Below are positions 1 to 7,245 of a stretch of DNA of 64,000 bases, in pieces. Under the pieces are notes generated by a model. The model made no database searches. It saw only the letters and a list, made by a program, of their open reading frames with translations, and was not told the DNA's origin. The DNA is taken from the NCBI RefSeq assembly GCF_040813715.1, contig NZ_JBFOCH010000029.1; one strand, 5' to 3'. Every line of letters starts with the position of its first letter. Within the stretch, counting starts at the first letter, position 1. A program made the position numbers and the translations under genes. Origin of the DNA: Mesorhizobium_K marinum. Lineage in GTDB: Bacteria; Pseudomonadota; Alphaproteobacteria; Rhizobiales; Rhizobiaceae.

Positions 1-2
1 TC

Positions 3-1007
3 TCAGAGCTTGCCGCCGTAGACCGGGAACATGCTCGCGTCCCCGTAGTCCTTGATCGGCTCGATGGTCTTGAGCGTCTCCATGTCTTCCGCGGAGATCT
101 CGAAGTTGAGCTCGGCGTTCGTCTTCATGTGCGCCGGGGTCTTGGTCTTGGGAAGTGCGACCAAGCCCAACTGCAGCACATAGCGAATACAAACCTGCGC
201 GACCGACACGCCATACTTTTTCGCCATCGAGGCGATGACAGGATTGTCGAGGATCTTGCCGTGCGCGATCGGCGAATAGGCTTCGACCAGGATGCCATTG
301 CCTGTCGTGTAGTCGATCAACTCGAAAGGGGTGTTGCTGATGTGCGCCAGGATCTGGTTGACCATCGGCTTGATGCGGACATTTGCCAGCAAATTGGCCA
401 GATCTTCCTTCTGGAAGTTGGAAACGCCGATGGCGCGAAGCTTGCCAGCCTCGTAGGCTTCTTCCATCGCCTTCCATGCGGCGAGGTTGCCCTCGANATT
501 GACCATCGGCTTGATGCGGGCGTTTGCCAGCAAATTGGCAAGATCTTCCTTCTGGAAATTGGAAACGCCGATGGCGCGAAGCTTGCCAGCCTCGTAGGCT
601 TCTTCCATCGCCTTCCATGCGGCGAGGTTGCCCTCGAAGAAACGGTCCCCGCCGGCGAACTGCCTCCAGGGCTGGGGGCTATGGATGATGAAGAGGTCGA
701 CATAGTCGACACCGAGCGTCTTCAGCGATCCTTCGATGGCAGCTTTGGCGCCTTCGTAGTCCTTCACTTCGGCGGCGAGCTTCGTCTGAAGGAAGATGTC
801 TTCGCGAGCGACGCCGCTCTGACGGATGCCTTCGCCGACACCATGTTCATTGCCATAGGCCTGCGCGGTGTCGATGTGGCGATAGCCGAGACCGATTGCA
901 GCCTTGACGGCCTCGGCAACGATGTCGTCCTCGATCATCCAGGTGCCAAGGCCTAGCCTCGGTATGCTGACGCCGTTCGCGAGAGTAAGCGTCTCTTGCG
1001 TGATCAT
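3..1007 (-). CDS. Aldo/keto reductase (2,5-diketo-D-gluconate reductase-like)
   Basis: NADPH-dependent aldo/keto reductase, cytoplasmic, reducing aldehydes or ketones to alcohols; the substrate cannot be read from sequence. The start at 1007 gives a protein opening MITQETLTLANG with the AKR tetrad at about Asp46, Tyr51 (HIDTAQAYG), Lys76 (LQTKL) and His109 (IIHSP). The gene is interrupted by an N at 497 flanked by a 141-bp tandem copy, so the segment EGNLAAWKAMEEAYEAGKLR appears twice. Collapsing it (a multiple of 3) gives about 287 residues, the normal family length. A LysR gene lies upstream on the same strand, 209 bp away, and may regulate it. Only the inflated length is suspect. Confidence 0.9.
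   Translation of the reverse strand: MITQETLTLANGVSIPRLGLGTWMIEDDIVAEAVKAAIGLGYRHIDTAQAYGNEHGVGEGIRQSGVAREDIFLQTKLAAEVKDYEGAKAAIEGSLKTLGVDYVDLFIIHSPQPWRQFAGGDRFFEGNLAAWKAMEEAYEAGKLRAIGVSNFQKEDLANLLANARIKPMVNXEGNLAAWKAMEEAYEAGKLRAIGVSNFQKEDLANLLANVRIKPMVNQILAHISNTPFELIDYTTGNGILVEAYSPIAHGKILDNPVIASMAKKYGVSVAQVCIRYVLQLGLVALPKTKTPAHMKTNAELNFEISAEDMETLKTIEPIKDYGDASMFPVYGGKL
357..637. repeat. Contig-end duplication around N at 497 (assembly artefact)
   Basis: Bases 357-496 recur at 498-637 with a few SNPs (for example the codon giving V versus A before RIKPMVN). The offset of 141 bp keeps frame. The pattern fits two overlapping contig ends joined by one N, not a real internal duplication. Confidence 0.85.
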
Positions 1008-1216
1008 GTCCTTTGTCCTTCTCAGTTCGCCACCAGACCCCGGCAACCTGCTGGTCCGAGGTCCGGGCCGGATGCTTGGCCAAACATCTAGGGCGTCGGC
1101 GCAGAGCTGATAACCATGGGCAAGCTGAAAGGACCCATGAATGCAGTGCATCAATGAGCACGGCATTCTGGTCTCTGGGATGTCGACGCATCTTTGAGAT
1201 CGCAGCGTATCGGAAT

Positions 1217-2128
1217 TCACTCTCGATAGCGGAGTGCATCGAGCACAAGGGCAAAGGCCGGCGATGCATGGCGGCGACTGGGGTAGAAGACGTGCAGGCC
1301 GGAGAACGGCTCCGACCAGTCCTCCAGCACCGCTACCAACTCGCCCGTTTCCAAATATGGGGCAACATAGTAGTCCGGCAGCATGCAGATGGCATTGCCG
1401 TCCAGAACAGCGGCCAGCATCGGTCCGATGGAGTTGAACACCAACTGCCCCGGCACACGCAGACGGGTCTCGCGCCCGTTCCGTTCAAACTCCCATGCCC
1501 AGAGCCCGCCGTGCGAAGGCAGACGAACATTGACGCAATTGTGCGACATCAGGTCCTGTGGGACCTGTGGCCGGCCCCGGCTCTCGAAATATTCGGGGGT
1601 GCCGACACACAGCAGCCTGACGTCGGGACCAATGCGCATGGCGATCATGCCGTCCGAGACCCGGTCGCCATATCTGACGCCGGCATCGAATTGATCGGCG
1701 GCGATGTCCGTCAGGGCGTAGTCCACCACGATCTCCAGCTTGACGTCGGGATAGGCGCGCAGCATCGGGGCGAGTTTTGGCCAGAGCAGCCCTTCCACCG
1801 CAAAATCAGGCGCCGTGAGACGGATCGTGCCGGCCGGCGTATCGCGCAGCGAAGCGATGGCCTTCAACTCCGCCTCGATGTCGGCCAGGCGTGGGGCAAG
1901 CGTGGCCAGCAACCGCTCGCCCGCGACAGTGGGAGCGACGCTTCGGGTGGTGCGCGTCAAAAGGCGGAGTCCCAGTCGCTCCTCCAACGCGCGGATCGCA
2001 TGGCTGAGGGCCGATTGGGAGATGCCAAGCTGGCCGGCGGCCCGCGTAAAGCTGCGTTCCCGCGCCACGATCGAGAAGGCAAGAAGATCGTTGATGTTCT
2101 CACGCAGGAGGTTGCCCTGTGACATCAC
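1217..2128 (-). CDS. LysR-family transcriptional regulator
   Basis: About 303 residues, the usual LysR length. The N-terminal winged HTH (about residues 10-65) carries AFSIVARERSFTRAAGQLG and SQSALSHAIRALEERLG; a periplasmic-binding-like effector domain follows. The protein starts MMSQGNLL, so either of two adjacent ATG codons could be used. It reads in the same direction as the aldo/keto reductase downstream and may control that gene or itself; LysR regulators paired with AKR or SDR genes are common in rhizobia. No operator is evident in the roughly 100 bp upstream. The effector is unknown. Confidence 0.92.
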   Translation of the reverse strand: MMSQGNLLRENINDLLAFSIVARERSFTRAAGQLGISQSALSHAIRALEERLGLRLLTRTTRSVAPTVAGERLLATLAPRLADIEAELKAIASLRDTPAGTIRLTAPDFAVEGLLWPKLAPMLRAYPDVKLEIVVDYALTDIAADQFDAGVRYGDRVSDGMIAMRIGPDVRLLCVGTPEYFESRGRPQVPQDLMSHNCVNVRLPSHGGLWAWEFERNGRETRLRVPGQLVFNSIGPMLAAVLDGNAICMLPDYYVAPYLETGELVAVLEDWSEPFSGLHVFYPSRRHASPAFALVLDALRYRE

Positions 2129-2228
2129 TTTCCTCAGAACGGAGCCGGCTGCATCCTATGTCTCAGTTTCATCAATCAGGATGTCATGGCGGCGGCGACT
2201 AGAACACCCTGGACTTGCCGGTCGTGAT

Positions 2229-2627
2229 CTAACGCGTCGATATCGCCGTGCCGGACCAGAGACACCAGCCACCAAAGGCGAGCATTGCAAGGAATGTCAG
2301 TCCCATCCCCGACGATCGCCCAAGCCCCCATCCGGTGCTGAGTATCTGGGCCGCGTGTACAGCACGTCCGGCGACAAGCGTTGTCCCGAACAACCACAAT
2401 GCCCAAATAGGCATGCCGTTGATCTCCGCCAGTGCCATTGCAATCAAGGTGGAAGGCACGGTTTCTGTGAAATTGCCATGCGTACGCATGCGCCGGATCA
2501 ATGTCTCGTCGCCACCGTCCAGAAATCGGATATCGGTTTTCAGACGCCGGTAGCCGACAAGAAGCGTTAGGGGAATTTGGGCGAGGACTAGGATACCGGC
2601 GATGACCGGGGTTACGATCATCGACAT
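2229..2627 (-). CDS. MAPEG-family membrane protein
   Basis: Small integral membrane protein (132 aa) of the MAPEG family (membrane-associated proteins in eicosanoid and glutathione metabolism). Four hydrophobic helices are visible: near the N terminus (VIAGILVLAQIPLTLLVGY), around the TVPSTLIAMALAEI segment, around ALWLFGTTLVAGR, and at the C terminus (MGLTFLAMLAFGGWCLW). The typical MAPEG loop with an RxxxHGNFTE-like motif is present (RMRTHGNFTETVP). The start at 2627 directly follows the stop of the VOC-protein gene (2629), so the two are co-transcribed. Bacterial members are mostly uncharacterised; glutathione-dependent detoxification is possible but unproven here. Confidence 0.85.
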   Translation of the reverse strand: MSMIVTPVIAGILVLAQIPLTLLVGYRRLKTDIRFLDGGDETLIRRMRTHGNFTETVPSTLIAMALAEINGMPIWALWLFGTTLVAGRAVHAAQILSTGWGLGRSSGMGLTFLAMLAFGGWCLWSGTAISTR

Positions 2628-2628
2628 T

Positions 2629-2973
2629 TCACAATTCCTTCCTGGGTGCGCACCAGAACGCTGCGAGCACCCCACCGGGATCCTGTGCGACCAGGTAGTC
2701 GCCGGCGGGTCCCTTGGTTCTTTCCCGGACGATCGTACCTCCGCCCTGCACCGCCTGCTCTCCTGCCCTGTCGAGGTCCTCAACCTCGAAGTAGGGGAGC
2801 CATGTCGATGGCGCTTCCGTCGGGAGCAGACCCGCGAACGGCTTGTCTCCGACGGCGAGCATGGCGAATCCAGGCCCGGGTTGAAGGGTATACCCAAGGA
2901 CATGAGTGAAGAAATTGGCGGTCGCATCCGGCGAAGTCGTGCGGATATCGAGCCAGACAACAGGTGTCGACAT
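2629..2973 (-). CDS. VOC-family (glyoxalase/bleomycin-resistance-type) protein
   Basis: 114-residue single-domain VOC protein with the beta-alpha-beta-beta-beta fold pattern: VVWLDIRTTSPDATANFF at the N terminus, then VLGYTLQPGPGFAMLAVG, and the second module with YFEVEDLDRA and a C-terminal DPGGVLAAFWCAP. The family includes metal-dependent lyases, dioxygenases and drug-binding proteins; a short protein like this would act as a dimer. The gene is first in an operon with the MAPEG gene and divergent from an HxlR regulator, with two dyads between them, so HxlR is its likely regulator. Its first 40 codons recur after the gap at 3202 as an assembly duplicate. Confidence 0.87.
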   Translation of the reverse strand: MSTPVVWLDIRTTSPDATANFFTHVLGYTLQPGPGFAMLAVGDKPFAGLLPTEAPSTWLPYFEVEDLDRAGEQAVQGGGTIVRERTKGPAGDYLVAQDPGGVLAAFWCAPRKEL

Positions 2974-2985
2974 GAGATCTCCATA

Positions 2986-3034
2986 CTTGCGTTATGCAAG
3001 TGACCATTGTCATAGGCGCTTGCTTTTCGCAAGC
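2986..3034. promoter_or_regulatory. Twin inverted repeats CTTGC-N5-GCAAG (candidate HxlR operators)
   Basis: Dyad 1 is CTTGC-GTTAT-GCAAG at 2986-3000. Dyad 2 is GCTTGC-TTTTC-GCAAGC at 3018-3034. Their centres are 33 bp apart, about three helical turns, and both lie in the 81-bp gap between the VOC gene start and the HxlR start. A second copy in the duplicated segment after 3202 keeps both dyads with SNPs only in spacer or flank. Confidence 0.65.
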
Positions 3035-3054
3035 AAATAGGGTCGCTTGTCGCG

Positions 3055-3201
3055 ATGAAGATGCCCGATGATTCCTGGTGTGGTTGTCCCATACGCTTTT
3101 CGGCCGCCGAGATCGGCGACCGATGGAAGCTTCTGATCCTACGTGACCTGGCTTTTAAAAAGGCTAGCCGTTTCCGCGATTTTGCGCGGGAGGAGGGTAT
3201 C
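3055..3201 (+). other. Partial duplicate of the HxlR gene 5' end (assembly artefact)
   Basis: Starts MKMPDDSWCGCPIRF and stops at the N at 3202. Identical to the start of the gene at 3324 except for one Ala/Val difference (KKASRF versus KKVSRF). Not a separate gene. Confidence 0.85.
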
Positions 3202-3323
3202 NAAGTCGTGCGGATATCGAGCCAGACAACAGGTGTCGACATGAAATCTCCATACTTGCGTTATGCAAGTGACTATTGCCATAGGCGCTTGCATTTCGCA
3301 AGCAAATAGGGTCGCTTGTCGCG

Positions 3324-3766
3324 ATGAAGATGCCCGATGATTCCTGGTGTGGTTGTCCCATACGCTTTTCGGCCGCCGAGATCGGCGACCGATGGAAGCT
3401 TCTGATCCTACGTGACCTGGCTTTTAAAAAGGTTAGCCGTTTCCGCGATTTTGCGCGGGAGGAGGGTATCTCCACCAACATCCTGACACGAAAACTTGGC
3501 GAGCTGGCGGAAGCAGGGATCATCGAGATCGACGACGGTCGTCCCAATNGCGAAAACTTGGCGAGCTGGCGAAAGCAGGGATCATCGAGATCGAGATCGA
3601 CGACGGTCGTCCCAATCGGCCATCCTACCGACTGACCGCAAAGGGCAGGGGGTTGATCCCGGCACTCATCGAGCTGATCGAATGGGCGGCGAAATGGGAC
3701 GCTGCCACCGAAGTGACGCCGCAAGCGATTGCGCACCTCCGCAAGACTTGGGCTCGGCTATCCTGA
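3324..3766 (+). CDS. HxlR-family transcriptional regulator (split by an N)
   Basis: Winged-helix regulator of the HxlR type. The N terminus has the family cysteine and helix, CPIRFSAAEIGDRWKLLIL, then recognition-helix sequence ISTNILTRKLGELAEAGII. An N at 3549 is flanked by a 62-bp overlap; the second copy also carries an extra 6 bp (GAGATC repeat). Removing the overlap joins DDGRPN to RPSYRLTAKGRGLIPALIEL and ends at TGA 3764-3766, giving about 124 residues, normal for the family. It is divergent from the VOC/MAPEG operon and probably autoregulated through the twin dyads upstream. Some HxlR members sense electrophiles through cysteines; here Cys9 and Cys11 are visible. Confidence 0.82.
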
Positions 3767-4120
3767 TGGATCCGGCAGAGCACAAGGTGCACGTTGCCGC
3801 GGCGCGCGGTCGCAACGTATGCTGTTGGGTGCGCNTGTTGCCGCGGCGCGCGGTCGTTTCGAGTACCCTTCTCAGGCGATCGGTATCAAACCGCGGGTAA
3901 CAGTTCGCTGAGATCGAGTGTAGCCGCAACGTATGCTGTTGGGTGCGCCTTTAGAATCCACCAGAATAGCGTTTGCCGCCCGGTGGTCCGCTGCTTGGCC
4001 AGTGAGCGGAAAGCCCCTTAAGACGGCATCAATTCGCCGCGCCGTCCGACTGGCAAAAGTCTGGCACATTGGCTGGCCCGCTCGAACTTCCTGCCTAGGT
4101 CGGCATTTGTCCGTGGCTGG
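3767..4120. other. Non-coding stretch with an assembly gap at 3835
   Basis: No supported gene is seen. An N at 3835 is flanked by a short repeat: GTTGCCGCGGCGCGCGGTCG at 3793-3812 and again at 3837-3856. The string CGCAACGTATGCTGTTGGGT occurs both just before the N (3811-3830) and again near 3928, so one contig may lack about 73 bp that the other has, suggesting a strain indel. Confidence 0.6.
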
Positions 4121-4531
4121 TCAGCCTCCCACCAGGAACGCCTCGTCCACCGGTATCTGCATGGCGGTCACGAGGTGGTTGGTCTGGCCCGCCATTCCGA
4201 TCACGGCGAGCAGTTCGGCATGCTGTGCATCGCTCATGCCGCGCGCCCGCGCGGCGGCGGTGTGGGAATGGATGCAGTAGGAGCAGCTGTTAGCGGTCGA
4301 GACGGCGATGTAGATCATCTCGCGGGTCAGCGGGTCGAGCGCGCCGTCCACCATCATCACCGCCTTCAGCGCTTCCCAGGTGCGCTTGAGGAGCGGCGGG
4401 TCGTTGGCGAGCCCGCGCCAGAAATTGTTGACGAAGTCGGATTTCCGGGTCGCGCGGATGTCGTCGAAGACGGCCTTCACCGCCGGAGCGGCATCGACTT
4501 CCGCGTCGGTCCAGAGCTTCACCGTGGCCAT
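4121..4531 (-). CDS. Carboxymuconolactone decarboxylase-family (AhpD-like) protein
   Basis: About 136-residue all-helical CMD-family protein with the AhpD-type redox motif NSCSYCIHSHTAAA (CxxC followed by His). This points to a peroxidase or disulfide-reductase type activity rather than true lactone decarboxylation, because PcaC lacks the CxxC. The start is placed at 4531: AGGAGG lies 5-7 bp before that ATG, and the upstream in-frame ATG at 4546 would sit before the Shine-Dalgarno. It is the last gene of the right-to-left sugar-type ABC operon, 22 bp after the ATPase stop. Its role with the transporter is unknown. Confidence 0.85.
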   Translation of the reverse strand: MATVKLWTDAEVDAAPAVKAVFDDIRATRKSDFVNNFWRGLANDPPLLKRTWEALKAVMMVDGALDPLTREMIYIAVSTANSCSYCIHSHTAAARARGMSDAQHAELLAVIGMAGQTNHLVTAMQIPVDEAFLVGG

Positions 4532-4553
4532 GACTTCCTCCTTCATACGCCCG

Positions 4554-6074
4554 TCAGTGGACGGCGGCGTACATGATCTTTTCTTCGGTCGACTCGGTCG
4601 GCGAGAATTCCTCGACGATGCGCCCCTGGCGGCAGACGAGGATGCGGTCCGAGAGGTTCATGATCTCCTGCAGATAAGACGAGATGACGACGACCGCCAG
4701 CCCCTCGTCGGCAAGCCGGTTGATGAGCTGGTGTATCTCGGCGATGGCGCCGACATCGACTCCGCGCGTCGGCTCGTCGAAGATGACGACGCGCGGCTTC
4801 TGCACCAGCCCCTTGCCGATGACCACCTTCTGCTGGTTGCCGCCCGACAGCTCGACAACGCGGGCATTGTCGTTGATTGCGCGGATGGAGAGATTCTTCG
4901 TCCATTCGGCCGACAGCGCGCGCATCTCCTTCAGACTGATCACGCGGCTCTTCTCCCGCCCGGCGGCCAGCAGGCCGGAGAACAGGTTCTCCGCGATCGA
5001 CATCGTTTCGAAGAAGCCTTCGCTCTTGCGGTCCTCGGTGACGTATACGACGCCGTCCTTCACCGCCTCGCGCGGCACGTAATAGCGCACCGGCCTGTCG
5101 TCGAGCTCGATCGTGCCGCCGCGCAGGAAATCTCGCTTGTAGATGCCGGAGACGACCTTGAAGGTCTCGGTGCGGCCCGAGCCGATCAGACCGAAGACGC
5201 CGGTGATCTGGCCCTCGAAGATCGAGAAGGAATTGTTGCGCACGACATTGCCCATCGAGATGTCCTGGACGGACAGCACTTTCTTGCCGGGCCTGCGCAG
5301 CTTGGTCTCGTCGCGCTGGCGATAGAGCTCGGCCGAGAGCGTGCGGCCGACCATGGCGGCGATGATCTTCTCGCGGTTGAACCCGGCTGTCGGGCCGGTC
5401 GCCACCAGCTCACCGTCGCGCAGCACGGTGATGCGGTCGGAGAGCATCAAGGCCTCCTCCAGCGCGTGGCTGATGAAGACGATGGAGACGCCCCGCGCCT
5501 TCAGGCGGCGCACAAGTGCGAAGAAGTGGCGCTTCTCCTCGGGCGTCAAGGTCGCCGTCGGCTCGTCGAAGATGATGATCTCGGCATTGTGGTGGACGGC
5601 GCGCGCGATCTCCACCATCTGGCGCTTGGCCGCCCCCAGCGTCTCGACCATCGCGGTTGGGTCGACTGGAAAATTCAGTGACTGCAGGAACTGCTGGGCC
5701 GAAATATAGATGCCTCGCAGGCGGTTGAGAAAATTCTCTGATCCGAGGTAGAGGTTCTGCGCCACCGTCATCGACGGCACGAGGCTGGTCTCCTGAAACA
5801 CCATGGCAATACCGGCCTGCAGCGCGTCATACGGGGTCGCATAGACAATTTCCCTGTCGCGGTGGAACATCCTGCCAGAGGTCATGTCGACCACGCCGGC
5901 GATGATCTTGGTCAGCGTCGACTTGCCGGCACCGTTCTCGCCGAGCAGGGCGTGGATCTCGCCCCGGCGCAGGTCGAAGCTTACGTTCCTCACCGCCGGA
6001 ACGCCGCGATAGGCTTTGGTGACGCCCTCCAGCCTTACAACTAGATCGTTGTCGCGATTGTCCGCCATGGTCAT
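4554..6074 (-). CDS. Sugar ABC transporter ATP-binding protein, RbsA/MglA type
   Basis: 506-residue double nucleotide-binding protein that powers a CUT2-type importer at the inner membrane. The first domain has Walker A GENGAGKST (about residue 40), signature region GAAKRQMVEIAR and Walker B IIIFDEPTATL. The second has a degenerate Walker A (GLIGSGRTE), a good signature LSGGNQQKVVIGKG and Walker B VVIFDEPTRGVD; a degenerate second Walker A is normal for this family. The start overlaps the stop of the upstream SMP-30-like gene (ATGA at 6071-6074). It partners with the permeases at 10577 and 7242 and the binding protein at 9507. Confidence 0.95.
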   Translation of the reverse strand: MTMADNRDNDLVVRLEGVTKAYRGVPAVRNVSFDLRRGEIHALLGENGAGKSTLTKIIAGVVDMTSGRMFHRDREIVYATPYDALQAGIAMVFQETSLVPSMTVAQNLYLGSENFLNRLRGIYISAQQFLQSLNFPVDPTAMVETLGAAKRQMVEIARAVHHNAEIIIFDEPTATLTPEEKRHFFALVRRLKARGVSIVFISHALEEALMLSDRITVLRDGELVATGPTAGFNREKIIAAMVGRTLSAELYRQRDETKLRRPGKKVLSVQDISMGNVVRNNSFSIFEGQITGVFGLIGSGRTETFKVVSGIYKRDFLRGGTIELDDRPVRYYVPREAVKDGVVYVTEDRKSEGFFETMSIAENLFSGLLAAGREKSRVISLKEMRALSAEWTKNLSIRAINDNARVVELSGGNQQKVVIGKGLVQKPRVVIFDEPTRGVDVGAIAEIHQLINRLADEGLAVVVISSYLQEIMNLSDRILVCRQGRIVEEFSPTESTEEKIMYAAVH

Positions 6075-7245
6075 CGTCCTCCCGCATCAAGGACGAGCAC
6101 GCAGTCGCCACCCTTCGAGGCGACGAACAGGTCGCCGCCGAGTTCCACCGCGCTGCAGGTGCCGTGGCGCATGCCATTGGCGCGGCTGTGGAGGCTGAAG
6201 AGCGGCTGCAAGCTGGCGTCGAGCCGCACCGCCATGCCGTAGGAGCGGCTAGGCGACCAGGGCTTGTGCACACCCATCGTCTTGATACCGCCGCACTGCA
6301 GCGGCTCCAGGAAGCTGCGGCCCGATGAGAGCGAAGGCGCGATCCAGAACTGGCTCGGCACCGTGTCGATCATCTCTTGCCGGTATCGCGTTTCCTGCAG
6401 CACAAATTCGATCAGCCGGTTGCGCGGCGCGAAGACTGCAAGCCATGCGCCACCGTCGGCAGTCGGTGAGAGCCGCGCCGGATAGCCCGGCAGATGGCCA
6501 ATGACCGTGGAGACGTTACCGGCCGCGTCGATCCGCGCCAGCCGGTGCCGCCAGCTCTCGCTAACGACAATGCCGCCCTCGGAGGGCAGCAGCCCGTAGG
6601 GGAAGGCCAGTCCGCCCGCGACCTGCCGCAAGCTCCCGCCACCAGGCTCGCGCTTCCATACGCTGCCTGAGGTGCCATGACGCATCAGGTCCGACGCCCA
6701 ATTAGAAGGCGCATGCGCAGACGAGCCGTTGGCAAGCCACAGCGCGCCGTCCGGCCCATAGGCGAGTGCCGTGATGCAGTGGACGGTGGTGGGCAGCNNN
6801 TGCCATGACGCATCAGGTCCGACGCCCAATTAGAAGGCGCATGCGCAGACGAGCCGTTGGCAAGCCACAGCGCGCCGTCCGGCCCATAGGCGAGTGCCGT
6901 GATGCAGTGGACGGTGGTGGGCAGCGAGGCCTCTGCCTCTCCGAGGAAGAGCCGACCGCTCTCCAGCCCGACGGCGATCTCGCCCCCGGGGGAGACGGCG
7001 AGCGTCGTCACCGGGGCGGCGTAGCTCTTCACCGGCGCCGGATCGCCGCCAGGCTTGAGGGCAAACACCGTGTTGCCGCTGCTCGCCAAGAGTTCACCCC
7101 TGCTCGCAACAAGATTGTCGGCCTCGGCGAGCTCGGCGAAAAGCCTGGCGTCGTCCAGCCGCGTGTTGGGGCGGAAGGCGCCGTCCAGCGGCGGAATGGT
7201 GATCGCCTTGCCACGGAAGATATCGAGGATCGGATCGAGGATCAT
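6071..7245 (-). CDS. SMP-30/strictosidine-synthase-like beta-propeller protein (split by NNN)
   Basis: Beta-propeller protein related to gluconolactonase/SMP-30 and strictosidine-synthase-like hydrolases. It opens MILDPILDIFRGKAI and has blade motifs such as CITALAYGPDGALWLANGSS, VAGGLAFPYGLLPSEGGIVV and SPTADGGAWLAVFAP. NNN at 6798-6800 is flanked by 125-bp identical copies. The 128-bp offset shifts frame, and removing one copy restores a single frame of about 348 residues. There is no evident signal peptide. It overlaps by ATGA both the upstream fusion gene (7242-7245) and the downstream ATPase (6071-6074), so it is tightly coupled to the importer. A lactonase or ester hydrolase role on the imported substrate is inferred. 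Confidence 0.78.
6673..6925. repeat. Contig-end duplication around NNN at 6798-6800 (assembly artefact)
   Basis: Bases 6673-6797 and 6801-6925 look identical (125 bp). The offset of 128 breaks the reading frame of the surrounding gene, and collapsing it repairs the frame. Confidence 0.88.

Larger units (their letters stand above)
2934..3470. repeat. Contig-end duplication around N at 3202 (assembly artefact)
   Basis: Bases 2934-3201 recur at 3203-3470 (offset 269 bp) with several SNPs, such as AAGGCTAG versus AAGGTTAG in the HxlR gene. This copies the VOC gene 5' end, the operator region and the HxlR gene 5' end. It is best read as unmerged contig ends from two strain variants. Confidence 0.85.

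Noticed and set aside
129..956. Long plus-strand open frame opposite the aldo/keto reductase
   Set aside because: It is the complement of a clear AKR gene and its translation has no recognisable domain; a high-GC shadow frame.
3055..3309. A second HxlR gene next to the one at 3324
   Set aside because: It is a contig-end copy ending at the N at 3202, identical but for SNPs.
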